Both the position numbers and the translations under genes were made by a program. The notes under the pieces are model-generated. The model had not been told where the DNA came from and searched no databases. It saw nothing but the letters and a program-made list of their open reading frames with translations. Shown here piece by piece: positions 42,644-52,453 of a stretch of 64,000 nucleotides of DNA. How positions within the stretch are numbered: the stretch's first letter is position 1; each line of letters opens with the position of its first letter. This stretch comes from an uncultured Dehalococcoidia bacterium (GTDB lineage: Bacteria; Chloroflexota; Dehalococcoidia; Lucifugimonadales; CAJWER01): contig OY282442.1 in assembly GCA_958296115.1 (NCBI GenBank), forward strand, positions 2,648,943-2,712,942, read 5' to 3'.

Positions 42644-44230
42644 CTAGCAGCCAATCTGCCCCCGTATCCGGCGCTTCAGTACCTTCCCCCGCGCGTTATA
42701 TGGGAAGTGATCAAGGAAGACTATCCTCCTCGGCACTTTATAGGCGTCCAGTCGTTCACGCACAAACTGCTGAAGCTCATGCACGGTCGCTTGTGAACGC
42801 AGGACGACTGCTGCGGCTACTTCCTCGCCGAGTGCATCATCCGGTATTGCGAATACAGCCGCTTCAGCTACAGATTCGTGCTCGCAAAGGACATCCTCTA
42901 TTTCAGGTGTTGCGATGCTTTGAGTTCCTCTGATAATGTTGTCATGCACTCGGTCAAGAATATGTAGATTATTGGCTTCGTCTTTGAACCCAAGATCACC
43001 CGTCCGAATCCATCCATTTTCTAGGAAGACCTGAGCCGTACGCTCTGGGTCACGGAAGTACCACCGGTAGGGAAGGCCTGGACACCTAACCCAAATCTCG
43101 CCTGAGTGTCCCGGTGATACTCCGTTTCCTAGTTCATCTGAAATTCTTATCTCTGGCCTTGCAACGATCTGTCCGGTTGCATCCATAAAAGTGGATGGCT
43201 TTCCCAGCAATCCAGGAGTGTACGGTTGCGCTGAGCGGTCAAATACACTTGTTACCGGTATTGGGGATTCACATGTAGTGTAAGAAATAACGAAAACTGA
43301 CCTCGGAAACTCATGCCGTAGGCGCGAAATCAGTTTTGCAGGAGTTCGAGCTCCTCCAAGTCGGATAGCAAGCATTGATGAAACATCGTATCGTCTTGTG
43401 GCACCCGAGTTGAGGATCGACAGTGCTTGGGGTGGAGATAACCACGTCGAGTGGATTTGGTGCTCTTCTATGAGAGAACAATATCGGCCAGGTTCGAATG
43501 CACGCATCACGATGTTTAGTTCAAGTTGTCGCGATTTGGGGCGGGCGTAAAAGGGTCGTAGCATTTGAAGGAACACGTTCCCATCTAGCGGGTCCTGCAG
43601 TATGTTCTTAGGCCGCTGGTCCCTGAATTTCGCCTCATTTGGATAAGACGGCTTCGGGTAGTACCGGCAGAAGAACGTGATATAATTCTGAGTACAGGCG
43701 TTGCCTTTTGGTGTCCCTGTGGTTCCAGATGTGTAATTGATCTCGCCTATGCCATCTGGTCTTGCTAGGCTGTTGAATGACTCCGTACTCTGACCATACT
43801 CCAGTTCTTGTAGGCTTACAGTCCAAGCCGCGGTGTCCTTGAGCGCCAGATCGGTCGGGCATATCAAGGTGGTAGCCTCGGAGTGTCGAAGTAATTTGAT
43901 GCCCTCTACAGGATCGCCACCACTTTGAAGGATCACGACAGTGGCTCCCGCCTTATGTATTGCAAAATAAGCAACCATAGATTCGATCCGTCGGGCGTTG
44001 TCGAAACGAATCCCCACACGTTCCCCTGGCTGAATATCGTGTTCAACCAAGCCTCGTGCGACCGCGTTGGACCTCTCTTCCAGTTGTGAGTATGTAACGG
44101 CCTCGCCACCATCAACGACAATCGCTATATCTTCTGGATACGTGACAGACAGCACTCGGAGAACTTGGGGTGTAGTTCTCACATGCTCACTTCCCACGGA
44201 GCTGACTCCATTCACTACTTCTCTCTCCAT
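42644..44230 (-). CDS. AMP-forming acyl-CoA synthetase / ligase
   Basis: 528 residues. Adenylation motifs A3 YTSGTTGTPKGN, A5-like SYTTCESPIP, A7 WIRTGDLGFKDE and A10 PYNARGKVLKR with its catalytic lysine, so the enzyme activates a carboxylic acid as its AMP ester and transfers it to CoA or another thiol. Start at ATG 44230 overlaps the permease stop by 16 bases; a GTG at 44182 after GGGAAG is an alternative. Last gene of a leftward operon, convergent with the propeller gene. The region is visibly richer in A/T than its neighbours. Confidence 0.87.
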   Translation of the reverse strand: MEREVVNGVSSVGSEHVRTTPQVLRVLSVTYPEDIAIVVDGGEAVTYSQLEERSNAVARGLVEHDIQPGERVGIRFDNARRIESMVAYFAIHKAGATVVILQSGGDPVEGIKLLRHSEATTLICPTDLALKDTAAWTVSLQELEYGQSTESFNSLARPDGIGEINYTSGTTGTPKGNACTQNYITFFCRYYPKPSYPNEAKFRDQRPKNILQDPLDGNVFLQMLRPFYARPKSRQLELNIVMRAFEPGRYCSLIEEHQIHSTWLSPPQALSILNSGATRRYDVSSMLAIRLGGARTPAKLISRLRHEFPRSVFVISYTTCESPIPVTSVFDRSAQPYTPGLLGKPSTFMDATGQIVARPEIRISDELGNGVSPGHSGEIWVRCPGLPYRWYFRDPERTAQVFLENGWIRTGDLGFKDEANNLHILDRVHDNIIRGTQSIATPEIEDVLCEHESVAEAAVFAIPDDALGEEVAAAVVLRSQATVHELQQFVRERLDAYKVPRRIVFLDHFPYNARGKVLKRRIRGQIGC

Positions 44231-44997
44231 GGCATTCGCCAGAGGCCGAGAGACATAGTGACTATCGCGAAGCCCGCCAATACAGCGAGCTCAATACCGA
44301 CGTCGCCCTGCCCGGACAGGGACTTGGCAATTGCGTCGGCAGCATACCGGAGAGGGGAGACGTATCCCAGCAACTTCAGCAACAATGGTGCTTGGTTCAT
44401 CGTGAAGTACACTGGGGACAGAGCAGCCAGAACAAGGGCGACCAGCCCCGTAGCGAGGTTGCCGGCCTGCAGAGACGGGGCGAAGCTGACGACGAAGAGT
44501 GTCAGGCCCGCCATCACCAGGACGGAGAGGATTATAGAGGGCGCCAACCCCCAAGCCAGCTCAATCTCCACACCGGACGCCAGCCCGAAGCCAAGCAGGA
44601 TAGGGACCGTGATCACGCCGGATATCGACGAGTACACCAGCGTACCGAGTACGTATGCGCCCTTGTACATCGGCATGGCAATCAGCAACTTCAGGTTTCC
44701 CGTGAAGCGTTGTGCCACGGCGTTCTGTCCGACCAGCATACCAATGGAGAAGGTGACACCGAAGACGATTGTGCCGGCCATCAGTCTTCGAAGCACATCT
44801 GGATCATCGGGCGCAATAGCGCGTGTGACGTAGAACCACGGAAGCGGGAACGCCGACGCAAGCATGAGCGTCAGGTACCAGTGCCTGAGGGATGGTATGA
44901 AGTTGACCTCGAAGACGCTGACTGCATCCGACGCGAACTTCCTGACGCCGCCGGTCCGATAAAGCCGAGCACCGGGCACTGTGTTTATTCTGTCCAT
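44215..44997 (-). CDS. ABC-2 type exporter permease
   Basis: 260 residues with six membrane segments of the ABC-2 type (long N-terminal stretch, then IVFGVTFSIGMLVGQ, LIAMPMYKGAYVLGTL as the coupling helix region, and the last helices with YVSPLRYAADAI). It pairs with the ATPase encoded seven bases upstream to export a small molecule, peptide or lipid. Part of the AT-rich operon at 42644-47892. Confidence 0.85.
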   Translation of the reverse strand: MDRINTVPGARLYRTGGVRKFASDAVSVFEVNFIPSLRHWYLTLMLASAFPLPWFYVTRAIAPDDPDVLRRLMAGTIVFGVTFSIGMLVGQNAVAQRFTGNLKLLIAMPMYKGAYVLGTLVYSSISGVITVPILLGFGLASGVEIELAWGLAPSIILSVLVMAGLTLFVVSFAPSLQAGNLATGLVALVLAALSPVYFTMNQAPLLLKLLGYVSPLRYAADAIAKSLSGQGDVGIELAVLAGFAIVTMSLGLWRMPWREK

Positions 44998-45004
44998 TCT
45001 GATG

Positions 45005-45883
45005 TCACCCTTCGGCCCGTTCGTTGAGCCTCGCTCTTTCGCCTGTCAGCCCAAGATAGACATCCTCAAGCGTCGTCAGCGAGACAGCGTATTCCTGAAT
45101 GCCCCTGTCCTGTGCCTGCTGAACGAGCATACCCGTATCGCCGCCGTAGATGGTCTCGGCTCCCTCGTCCGAACCAAAAGTGACCTTGAACTCGTACCCG
45201 TGAGCTGCCTTGAGATTGTCCACCGTATCCAACGCAATCAGGGAGCCTTCATGGATGATCCCGACTCTATCGCAGAGCGCCTCGGCCTCCTCCATGTAGT
45301 GGGTAGTCAGCAGGACGGTAGAACCTCGCCGCTGGTATCTGCGCAGGAGGTCCCAGAGATAGCGTCGGGCTTCGGGGTCGAGGCCGACGCTGGGCTCGTC
45401 AAGGATCAACAGTGGCGGCTCGGATACCGACGCGATACCGACTAGGATGCGCCGCCTAAGCCCTCCGGAAAGTTCCTCGGTAACCTTGTCTCGGTGTTCC
45501 CCTAAACCTAGGTCGGAGATCAACTCCTCCGCGCGACGGGAGGCCGTCTTGGCAGGTAGCCCTCTCAGCTTGCCGAAGATGCGCAGGTGATGGCGAACTG
45601 ACAAACCCCAGTACAGACTGGCCTCCTGGGGCATCACGCCCATGTAGCCCTTAGCCTCGTTAGGACGCGAGACCCCGTCGATTCCGAAAATACGGACTTC
45701 ACCAGAAGTAGGGACCAACTCGGTGGTGATTTGCCGGATCAGAGTGGTCTTGCCCGCGCCGTTGGGCCCTAGTATGCCCAATAGCTCTCCATGTTCGACG
45801 ACGAGTGATATGTTCCTGTTCGCCCAGGTACCGTCCTTATATTTCTTGTTGAGATCTCTGACCTCTATGGGTGTCGTATTCAT
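45005..45883 (-). CDS. ABC exporter ATPase
   Basis: 292 residues. Walker A GPNGAGKT, Q-loop GVMPQEASLYWGL, signature ELSGGLRRR, Walker B LLILDEPSVGLD, H-loop LLTTHYMEEAE, plus a C-terminal segment ending in the LEDVYLGLTGE string seen in drug-exporter ATPases (CcmA type). The ribosome site AGGAA is inside the methyltransferase 3' end. Works with the ABC-2 permease directly downstream. Confidence 0.9.
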   Translation of the reverse strand: MNTTPIEVRDLNKKYKDGTWANRNISLVVEHGELLGILGPNGAGKTTLIRQITTELVPTSGEVRIFGIDGVSRPNEAKGYMGVMPQEASLYWGLSVRHHLRIFGKLRGLPAKTASRRAEELISDLGLGEHRDKVTEELSGGLRRRILVGIASVSEPPLLILDEPSVGLDPEARRYLWDLLRRYQRRGSTVLLTTHYMEEAEALCDRVGIIHEGSLIALDTVDNLKAAHGYEFKVTFGSDEGAETIYGGDTGMLVQQAQDRGIQEYAVSLTTLEDVYLGLTGERARLNERAEG

Positions 45884-45886
45884 TGG

Positions 45887-47050
45887 TTAGTTCCTATCGA
45901 CCCAAATTCTTTGATAGTGGAATTCACGTTTGATAATCCAAGCGTGTGAGGATTCAATGCCGGTGGCCTTGGTGGCTAACTCAATCCGGTAGTCGGCCAT
46001 TCGTGGCATACCGAGATCTTCCCATTCTCGATAAAGTACGTCCAATTCTTGAAGGGCTTTCGAGGTACCCAGCAAACGATGCACGCCAGATGCAATGATA
46101 CCCCAACCATCTTCTTGGCAATCCAAGCCAACGCCGCGGGCCACAACCCTTCTATGTTCACGGACATTGAAGGCACAGGATTTATCGGAACGGATACCTA
46201 TGTAAAACCAGAAATCCCTCAAGCCCGTTGGTCCTCGCTCAAGAATTCCTGACCATATAGGACTATCTATGATGTCAGCACGCATTGTAGCAACTCTTCG
46301 CCTAATGCCGCTGTCTATGTACAATTCACCTCTGATGTCATCAATTGTGGCTCCTGCAGAGCCCACGACTTTGCCAAATATGCGATTAGACTCTATCCAA
46401 AGCCTGACAAGTGGAAACCAACCTCCATGACTCATGGGTGCAAGGAGGAATCCCTTAGATTTCAGCTGCGCCATCCAGTAAGGAGAAATATCAGCACATC
46501 CGGCCGTTATCAGTATACGGTCATATGGCGCGTATTCATACCAACCATAGAAGGCATCCCTAGCCACTACGTTAATTCTTTCAAGGCCTGCACGAGCTAA
46601 CCCTCTTTTAATTTTGTTAACTGTGCGACCCCCAACATCCATAACAAAGATCAGCTGTTGGTCACCCACTATTTCTGCCAGAAGAGCAGCAACATAGCCC
46701 GTTGGACTGCCGACCTCAAGGATCTTCATTGACTTTTCTAGATCGAGACTTTCTAGCATATAAGCAAGAATCTCTGCCGGGAGCGTCCTGCGACCGGGGC
46801 GGCTCCCTTCGAGAGTAGCGAGTAACGGCTTCCCTGAGTAGATAGTGTCAAGCTGATCAAGATTGTCAGAATCAGGGACGACGGTGATCTTGCGGTATTC
46901 GCGAGGGCCGATCTGTTCATAGTACTCTTCAGTAAAAAGGTGTAGTGGTATCTCCCGAAGTGCCTGCTGCAATGCGGTGGAGAACAGCACACCGTGGTCA
47001 AGCAATCTACTAACGTAGTCTTCTATGTATGGTGCGAGTGTGGTAGACAT
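45887..47050 (-). CDS. PIMT-like (protein-L-isoaspartate O-methyltransferase family) methyltransferase
   Basis: 387 residues. The AdoMet site EVGSPTGYVAALLAEIVG and the VARDAFYGW and APYDRILITAGCADI blocks match PIMT-family enzymes, preceded by the PIMT-type ALREIPLHLF. A long C-terminal extension of about 170 residues has no match I can name. PIMT-like enzymes with such extensions are known from RiPP clusters, where they methylate or isomerise Asp, so a tailoring role is possible. I use the ATG at 47050 because the upstream GTG frame runs through a palindromic repeat. Confidence 0.75.
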   Translation of the reverse strand: MSTTLAPYIEDYVSRLLDHGVLFSTALQQALREIPLHLFTEEYYEQIGPREYRKITVVPDSDNLDQLDTIYSGKPLLATLEGSRPGRRTLPAEILAYMLESLDLEKSMKILEVGSPTGYVAALLAEIVGDQQLIFVMDVGGRTVNKIKRGLARAGLERINVVARDAFYGWYEYAPYDRILITAGCADISPYWMAQLKSKGFLLAPMSHGGWFPLVRLWIESNRIFGKVVGSAGATIDDIRGELYIDSGIRRRVATMRADIIDSPIWSGILERGPTGLRDFWFYIGIRSDKSCAFNVREHRRVVARGVGLDCQEDGWGIIASGVHRLLGTSKALQELDVLYREWEDLGMPRMADYRIELATKATGIESSHAWIIKREFHYQRIWVDRN

Positions 47051-47080
47051 GGAAGGCACGTGTGAGAAACCGCTAGGTGA

Positions 47081-47123
47081 CTCGCCGGTAGGGGCAACTC
47101 GGCGAGTCACCCCTACCGGCGAG
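47081..47123. repeat. Palindromic repeat with overlapping alternative stems
   Basis: CTCGCCGGTAGGGG (47081-47094) pairs with CCCCTACCGGCGAG (47110-47123); inside, GTAGGGGCAACTCG and GCGAGTCACCCCTAC (47088-47116) form the hairpin also found at 17077-17103. Lies between the unknown gene and the PIMT-like gene. Confidence 0.65.
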
Positions 47124-47127
47124 ATCA

Positions 47128-47892
47128 CTAGACAAGGGCAGCGGCCCTTTCCTGTTTCAGCATGACTGCGTAGGCCCGGTTCGCTTCCTCGATCGAGCCA
47201 TGGTCGGCTTCCGCCGGTACGTAGTGGGCAGAGGCTCGATATTCGATCAAACGGCGTCCGCGCTCAAGGGCGACATCAAGGCTAAGCAACCTGTAGTTCC
47301 AGACTATGTCGAAGGGAAGCACGTTGTCATTGTCGTAGAAGTAGTTCCTCCGCGACAGGACATAGAAGGGTTCGCCGGACTCACGGAAAATCGTCTGTCC
47401 GTACACACCCTGAATCTGCCCAGGCCGAACTTGGCGCAGCCAGATCGAGTAGCCTGGAGACCACTTGACATCCGTGTCGCCTCTGTTGAATCCCTCAATC
47501 TGGGTGTGTCCCTTAAGACGGCCAGGCCCCACCCTGTTGAGCTCCCCAGCCTGGTGGACTTCACAAAAGAGTCGTCCGGTGGCATCAATGAGAGTGAAGT
47601 CCACCTCGGCCCTGAACGGCAAACCCATCACGCTGATAAGGTTCACTGCCCCGTTGATCGGCTTTGAGAACACGCACTTACTCCATGAGATGGCTGATGT
47701 GCAACTCCACATCAGTACTGAGTTATCCAGTTCAGCAATGTCCTCGAAGTCCATCAAGCCACCGTTCACGTTGGTGCCAGCATCGTAGAATCCCTCGAAA
47801 CGGCCCAACTGCGTGATCCCGTTCACCTCTATCGCCATATCCACTTCCGACACGAACGACTCAGGTTCGGCAGGTACCGTGATGGCAACCAT
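47128..47892 (-). CDS. Unknown protein, first gene of the AT-rich operon
   Basis: 254 residues, not recognised. No signal peptide or membrane segment; predicted mixed alpha/beta with several strand-rich stretches (EVDMAIEVNGITQLGRF, YSIWLRQVRPGQIQGVYG) and a C-terminal helix (SIEEANRAYAVMLKQERAAA). ATG at 47892 has AGGAA six to seven bases upstream; the promoter at 47922-47951 excludes the longer ATG at 47922. Co-transcribed with the PIMT-like and transporter genes; could be a biosynthetic enzyme or binding protein. Confidence 0.65.
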   Translation of the reverse strand: MVAITVPAEPESFVSEVDMAIEVNGITQLGRFEGFYDAGTNVNGGLMDFEDIAELDNSVLMWSCTSAISWSKCVFSKPINGAVNLISVMGLPFRAEVDFTLIDATGRLFCEVHQAGELNRVGPGRLKGHTQIEGFNRGDTDVKWSPGYSIWLRQVRPGQIQGVYGQTIFRESGEPFYVLSRRNYFYDNDNVLPFDIVWNYRLLSLDVALERGRRLIEYRASAHYVPAEADHGSIEEANRAYAVMLKQERAAALV

Positions 47893-47921
47893 CTCTTGCT
47901 TCCTAATTCCAAGGTAAAGCA

Positions 47922-47951
47922 TTTATAGCATACCTCTGAGATCATTGTCAA
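47922..47951 (-). promoter_or_regulatory. Strong promoter of the operon 47892-42644
   Basis: Minus strand TTGACA (47946-47951), 18 bases, TATAAA (47922-47927), start expected near 47914. Confidence 0.65.
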
Positions 47952-48112
47952 TAGTCCAAACTGGGCTAATTTTGATAGAACTATTATTCGAGAACCTGAG
48001 GGCCGCATCACCTAGAACGGTCCTACAGGCTTGTCCTCGAGGATTCCGACCTGTACGATTTGCTTCCGCATCCCTTGACGGGAGAGGGGATAGGCGGGAC
48101 TGCCTACCCGTC

Positions 48113-51100
48113 ATGTTTGATGGAAGGAGAGCTAGGACAGCGGGACTTGTGAAGCGACGGGTTGCAATCTCGGCTTATCTTTTGGGTGTTCTGATTCCAC
48201 TCACGGCGGCGTGGAGCGGCGGGGATGGCCTGTCCCACGTCCATCCTCCGGGGACGCCGCCGCATACCCATGCCGAGCCCGGCTCCGCCGGCGATGTCCT
48301 TGCGAGGAGGCTGGAGCGGAGCTTGGCCGACGAGGGCTCCGCCGGCGGAGGATACAAGGCGGGCGCCGCGGCCCACGGCCGCTCCGAGGGCCTGGCTCTC
48401 GGAATGCGTGAAATCACCGAGTCGGTGGTCCCGGGGTCCCGATGCGCCCTCGGCGCGCCGCTGCGTCATTACGACGTGGCGGCGATTAACGTCGAGATTA
48501 CTCTGAACAGGTTCCTCGACTACGACCCCGAGGGCAGGATGTACGTCCTAGAGGCGGACCTGGAACGGGTTCGGCTGGAGGAGGCGCAGAATAGGGCGGC
48601 CAGGTCGGACTTGGCGGAGCCGGCGGTGTCCATCGGGCTGGCTGGGGACAAGATTCAGCCTCTCACCATCAGGGCCAACCAGGGCGACTGCGTGAGCATC
48701 GCGTTGAGGAATGGGCTGAATGGCAACGAGCCGTCCAGCCTTCACGTCCACGGCTCCAGCCTCTACGTGGCGGTTACCGGCGAGCCTGCCGTTGCTACCA
48801 ACCCGGACGCCTTCGTCCTGCCGGGCCAGAGCGTTCGGTACGAGTGGATGGTGGCCGAGGACGCGCGCGAGGGCGTTCACTACTTCCACAGCCACGGCAT
48901 CGACAGGTTCCAGGCGGGCCACGGGTTGTTCGGGGCTATCGTCATCGAGGAGCGCGGGGCTTCCTACGTGGATCCCGTGGACGGCGGGACGCAGAAGAGC
49001 GGCTGGTGGGCCATGATTCAGCGCCCCGGCGGGAGCGACTTCCGCGAGTTCGTCATCTATTATCACGAGGTCGGGAGCGAGAGGTATCGGCATCGGAACA
49101 AGTCTGGGGAGCGGGTTACGCTCACGGACCCCAGGAGCGGGGCGTACAAGCCCGGCGGCCGGGCTCTGAACTATAGGAGCGAGCCCTTCATGAACCGGCT
49201 GGGGCTGCAGGCGGAGCGGTTCGGTTTCGAGGACCAGTCCATGGCCTACAGCTCCTACACCTTCGGCGACCCGGCGACGCCGCTCGCCCGCTCGTACTTG
49301 GGGGACCCGGTCAAGACGCGGGTGGTCCACGGAGGCTCGGAGGTCTTTCACGTACACCACACCCACGGCGGCACTATCCGGTGGAGAAGGCAGCCTGGGG
49401 TCGAAGATACGGGATTCGACACGGGCTTGGACAAGTCGCCCTCGATAAAGACCGGCGGCTCGACGAGGCTGGACGCGCAGTCCATAGGCCCCTCGGAGTC
49501 CTACGACCTCGAGTCGGAGTGCGGCAGCGGGGGCTGCCAGCAGAGCGCGGGCGATTATCTCGTCCATTGCCACGTTGCCCATCACTACCTGGCGGGGATG
49601 TGGATGATCTGGCGGGTGTACAACACGCTGCAAACGGGAAGCTCGGCGGCGCGCGGCGGGTCTGCGCTCCGGGAGCTTCCCGACCGCGGCGGCGCGCTTG
49701 CGGAGGCGGTCAGCTCTGAAGGGCTGCCGGGCAGAGTTGTCGAATGGAAGGGCGGAGCGTTTGAGATCACGCGCGAGAACCTGCGCGATTGGGTGGAGCG
49801 CCAGCTTCCGCCCAAGGGGACGCCGAAGGGATATGACGCCTCGGCGCTGGACTGGCGGCGCGAGGAAGACCTCTACCTGAACGAGCCTGAGACCGAAGAG
49901 GCGTGGCCGGGCTTCGAGCCTGGGGCGCCGGGCGAACGGCTGCCGATACTGTTCGATCCCAAGACGGGCAGGCTTGCCTATCCGCTGCTGCGGCCACATC
50001 TTGGCAAGCGACCTCCATTCGCGCCCAATCATGGCCCCGCGCCTTTCTTGAGCCCCGACCAGCAGGGAAGGGCTCCGCCGAGGCCGGGCGAGAACGGCCC
50101 TCGAAGCCTATGTCCGCCTGGGACGAAGCTGAAGGAGTTCGTCGTCCATGCCATCAACGTTCCCATCGCGCTGAACGAGGACGCGAACCTGATCGACCCT
50201 GTGGGGCAGCTATACGTCCTGAAGGAGGACGAAGAGGCTGTGCGCTCCAGCAACGACCTGCGCACGCCCTTGGCGCTGCGCGCCAACGCGGGCGAGGACT
50301 GCGTTGACCTCGTCTTCAAGAGCGAGCTTCGGGACACTGCCGAGAACTCCTTCTTCAGCAAGGTGAACATACACATACATTTCGTACAGTTCGACGTCCA
50401 GGCGAGCGATGGAGTATCCACGGGGTTTGCATACGAGCAGTCGGTGCGGCCATTCACCGAGGAGGGCGAGACCCTGCGGGCCGACGCCGCCCGGGGGAGC
50501 GCCGCCGTCGAGCTGGGCAGCGCCGAGAGATTTCAGCCGGGCGCGCTCGTGGGCGTCGGCATGGACCAAGATGAGACGTTCGAGATCAAGCGCATCGCCC
50601 GCGTCGATGGGAACAGGGTCGTCTTCGAAGGGCCGCTGGAGCACGCCCACGCCGCTGGCGAGTTCGTGAGCAGCGAGTTCGTGCGCTACAGGTGGTACCC
50701 CGACGTGCAGTTCGGCACGGCCTATTTTCACGATCACGTGGACGCCCTAGTCTCGTGGAAGCATGGGCTGTTCGGGGCGTTGATAGCCGAGCCTCCCGGC
50801 TCGACTTACCACGACCCATTCACGGGGGCGCGAGTTAGAAGCGGCAACGTAGTGGACGTTCACACCGCCTCGGCCATTTCGCCGGACGTGACGGGCAGTT
50901 TTCGGGAGCTGGTCATGTTCATACAGGACAACAATCTCGCTACGCACGTGGGCCGGTCGAGCGGAAGCGCCTTCAACCTGCGTGTGGAGCCTCTCGAAAG
51001 GCGCGGCGGCGACCCCGCGTTCTGGTTCAGCAGCGAGATTCACGGGGACCCTGCAACGCCTATCCTGAATGCGTATCTGGGCGACCCAATAGTAGTGCGG

Positions 51101-52453
51101 GCCCTCGTCGCCGCGACCAACGACACGCACACGTGGCATCTCGACGGGCACTGGTTCCGCCAAGAGCGGTTCAGCGCGGCATCGAGGCCTGTAAGCACTG
51201 TGCATGTCGGGATATCCGAGCGGTACGACCTGATCATTCCGGCGGCGGGCGGCCCCCAGAGGATGCCGGGCGACTACCCCTACTACAATGGCCGCACGTT
51301 CAAGCTGCGTGAGGGGAGCTGGGGTCTCGTGAGGGTACACGGGGGCGATTCGGAGCCTGGCCTCATGAAGCTGCCGGGGCGCGAGACGCTCCCAAGTCCC
51401 CCCTCTTCCGTGTGTCCGCCGGACGCGCCCTCGAAGGAGTTCGACGTGGCGGCCATCCAAGCGCGGCTGCCCATGCTCGGCGGCAGTGTCGGAAAGATAT
51501 TCGCTCTGGAGTCGGACACAGACGCCATCGTCTCCGGCTCAAAGGACCCCGAGCCGCTGGTCCTGCGAGTGAACGTGGGGGATTGCGTGCGGGTGCATAT
51601 GACCAATCGAACGCCGGAGGGTCGGGTGTCTTTCCACGCGGACATGCTTGCCTACGATCCGAGGGACTCTCTGGGCATCACGGCCGGTTTCAATCCAGAC
51701 CAGACGGCCGGGCCTGGGGAGAGTCGGACGTACACGTTCTTCGCCCACCCCAGCTACGGGGAGGTCGCCGCGCTGGTGCGCGATTGGGGTAACGCGCTGA
51801 CTAATCCGGGGCTGGGCCTATACGGTGCGATCATCGTTGGCCCGGCGGGCGCCGCGTTCGTCGATCCAGTATCGGGAGAAGACCTGTCGCTCGCCTCGAG
51901 CTGGAGGGCCGACGTGTACCCACCGGATGGGCCAAGTTACCGCGACTTTGCCCTGTTCCTGCAAGACGAGGATGAGGTAATAGGGACGCACGCCATGCCA
52001 TACAGCCACGCGGTGAGCGGCGTTGTCGGACTGAACTACAGGTCATCGCCCCTAGATGGGAGACTGGAGATGGTTCCCGACGTGAGCACGACGTTCCGCC
52101 CGGACGTCTATGCCAACCCCTCGACGCCTACAATGGAGGCGTATGCCGGAGACCCTGTGCGGGTCCACGTCATGGTACCCTTCAGCGAGCAAAATCACGT
52201 ATTCAGCATAGAGGGCCACAGGTGGCCCTTCGAGCCGAGTATGGAGGGCGGCAATCTACTCAGCTCCGCCCAGATAGGCGGGGTCGAGACAATGGAGATC
52301 AACGTAGCCGCCGGCGGGCCGTCGAGGATGCCGGGAGACTATCTCTACGGAGACCACAGGCTGCCCTATCGGGAGGCGGGGCTCTGGGGGCTGTTCAGGG
52401 TGCATTCGACAGGCGACGCAGCCCTATGGCTGCGACCTCTGGGAGGACGATGA
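48113..52453 (+). CDS. Giant multicopper oxidase with about six cupredoxin domains (MnxG-like architecture)
   Basis: About 1446 residues, with an export signal (VKRRVAISAYLLGVLIPLTA). The first 490 residues hold all four copper motifs: HVHG (nt ~48747), HYFHSHG (~48880), HVHHTHGG (~49340) and HCHVAHHYLAGMW (~49565), i.e. the trinuclear site plus the type 1 copper. Four further cupredoxin-like domains follow, each with partial His sets (HIHFVQFD, YFHDHVDALVSWKHG, THTWHLDGH, HVFSIEGH) but no second HCH motif. Size and multi-domain plan recall the Mn(II) oxidase MnxG. It should oxidise a substrate outside the membrane with O2 as acceptor; manganese is only a guess. Start ATG 48113, or GTG 48149, which gives a shorter signal. 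Coupled to the next gene by ATGA. Confidence 0.85.
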   Translation: MFDGRRARTAGLVKRRVAISAYLLGVLIPLTAAWSGGDGLSHVHPPGTPPHTHAEPGSAGDVLARRLERSLADEGSAGGGYKAGAAAHGRSEGLALGMREITESVVPGSRCALGAPLRHYDVAAINVEITLNRFLDYDPEGRMYVLEADLERVRLEEAQNRAARSDLAEPAVSIGLAGDKIQPLTIRANQGDCVSIALRNGLNGNEPSSLHVHGSSLYVAVTGEPAVATNPDAFVLPGQSVRYEWMVAEDAREGVHYFHSHGIDRFQAGHGLFGAIVIEERGASYVDPVDGGTQKSGWWAMIQRPGGSDFREFVIYYHEVGSERYRHRNKSGERVTLTDPRSGAYKPGGRALNYRSEPFMNRLGLQAERFGFEDQSMAYSSYTFGDPATPLARSYLGDPVKTRVVHGGSEVFHVHHTHGGTIRWRRQPGVEDTGFDTGLDKSPSIKTGGSTRLDAQSIGPSESYDLESECGSGGCQQSAGDYLVHCHVAHHYLAGMWMIWRVYNTLQTGSSAARGGSALRELPDRGGALAEAVSSEGLPGRVVEWKGGAFEITRENLRDWVERQLPPKGTPKGYDASALDWRREEDLYLNEPETEEAWPGFEPGAPGERLPILFDPKTGRLAYPLLRPHLGKRPPFAPNHGPAPFLSPDQQGRAPPRPGENGPRSLCPPGTKLKEFVVHAINVPIALNEDANLIDPVGQLYVLKEDEEAVRSSNDLRTPLALRANAGEDCVDLVFKSELRDTAENSFFSKVNIHIHFVQFDVQASDGVSTGFAYEQSVRPFTEEGETLRADAARGSAAVELGSAERFQPGALVGVGMDQDETFEIKRIARVDGNRVVFEGPLEHAHAAGEFVSSEFVRYRWYPDVQFGTAYFHDHVDALVSWKHGLFGALIAEPPGSTYHDPFTGARVRSGNVVDVHTASAISPDVTGSFRELVMFIQDNNLATHVGRSSGSAFNLRVEPLERRGGDPAFWFSSEIHGDPATPILNAYLGDPIVVRALVAATNDTHTWHLDGHWFRQERFSAASRPVSTVHVGISERYDLIIPAAGGPQRMPGDYPYYNGRTFKLREGSWGLVRVHGGDSEPGLMKLPGRETLPSPPSSVCPPDAPSKEFDVAAIQARLPMLGGSVGKIFALESDTDAIVSGSKDPEPLVLRVNVGDCVRVHMTNRTPEGRVSFHADMLAYDPRDSLGITAGFNPDQTAGPGESRTYTFFAHPSYGEVAALVRDWGNALTNPGLGLYGAIIVGPAGAAFVDPVSGEDLSLASSWRADVYPPDGPSYRDFALFLQDEDEVIGTHAMPYSHAVSGVVGLNYRSSPLDGRLEMVPDVSTTFRPDVYANPSTPTMEAYAGDPVRVHVMVPFSEQNHVFSIEGHRWPFEPSMEGGNLLSSAQIGGVETMEINVAAGGPSRMPGDYLYGDHRLPYREAGLWGLFRVHSTGDAALWLRPLGGR

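Noticed and set aside
47051-47128. Longer start (GTG at 47128) for the PIMT-like gene
   Set aside because: The added 26 residues are encoded by a palindromic repeat and overlap the previous stop; the ATG at 47050 fits homologue starts better.
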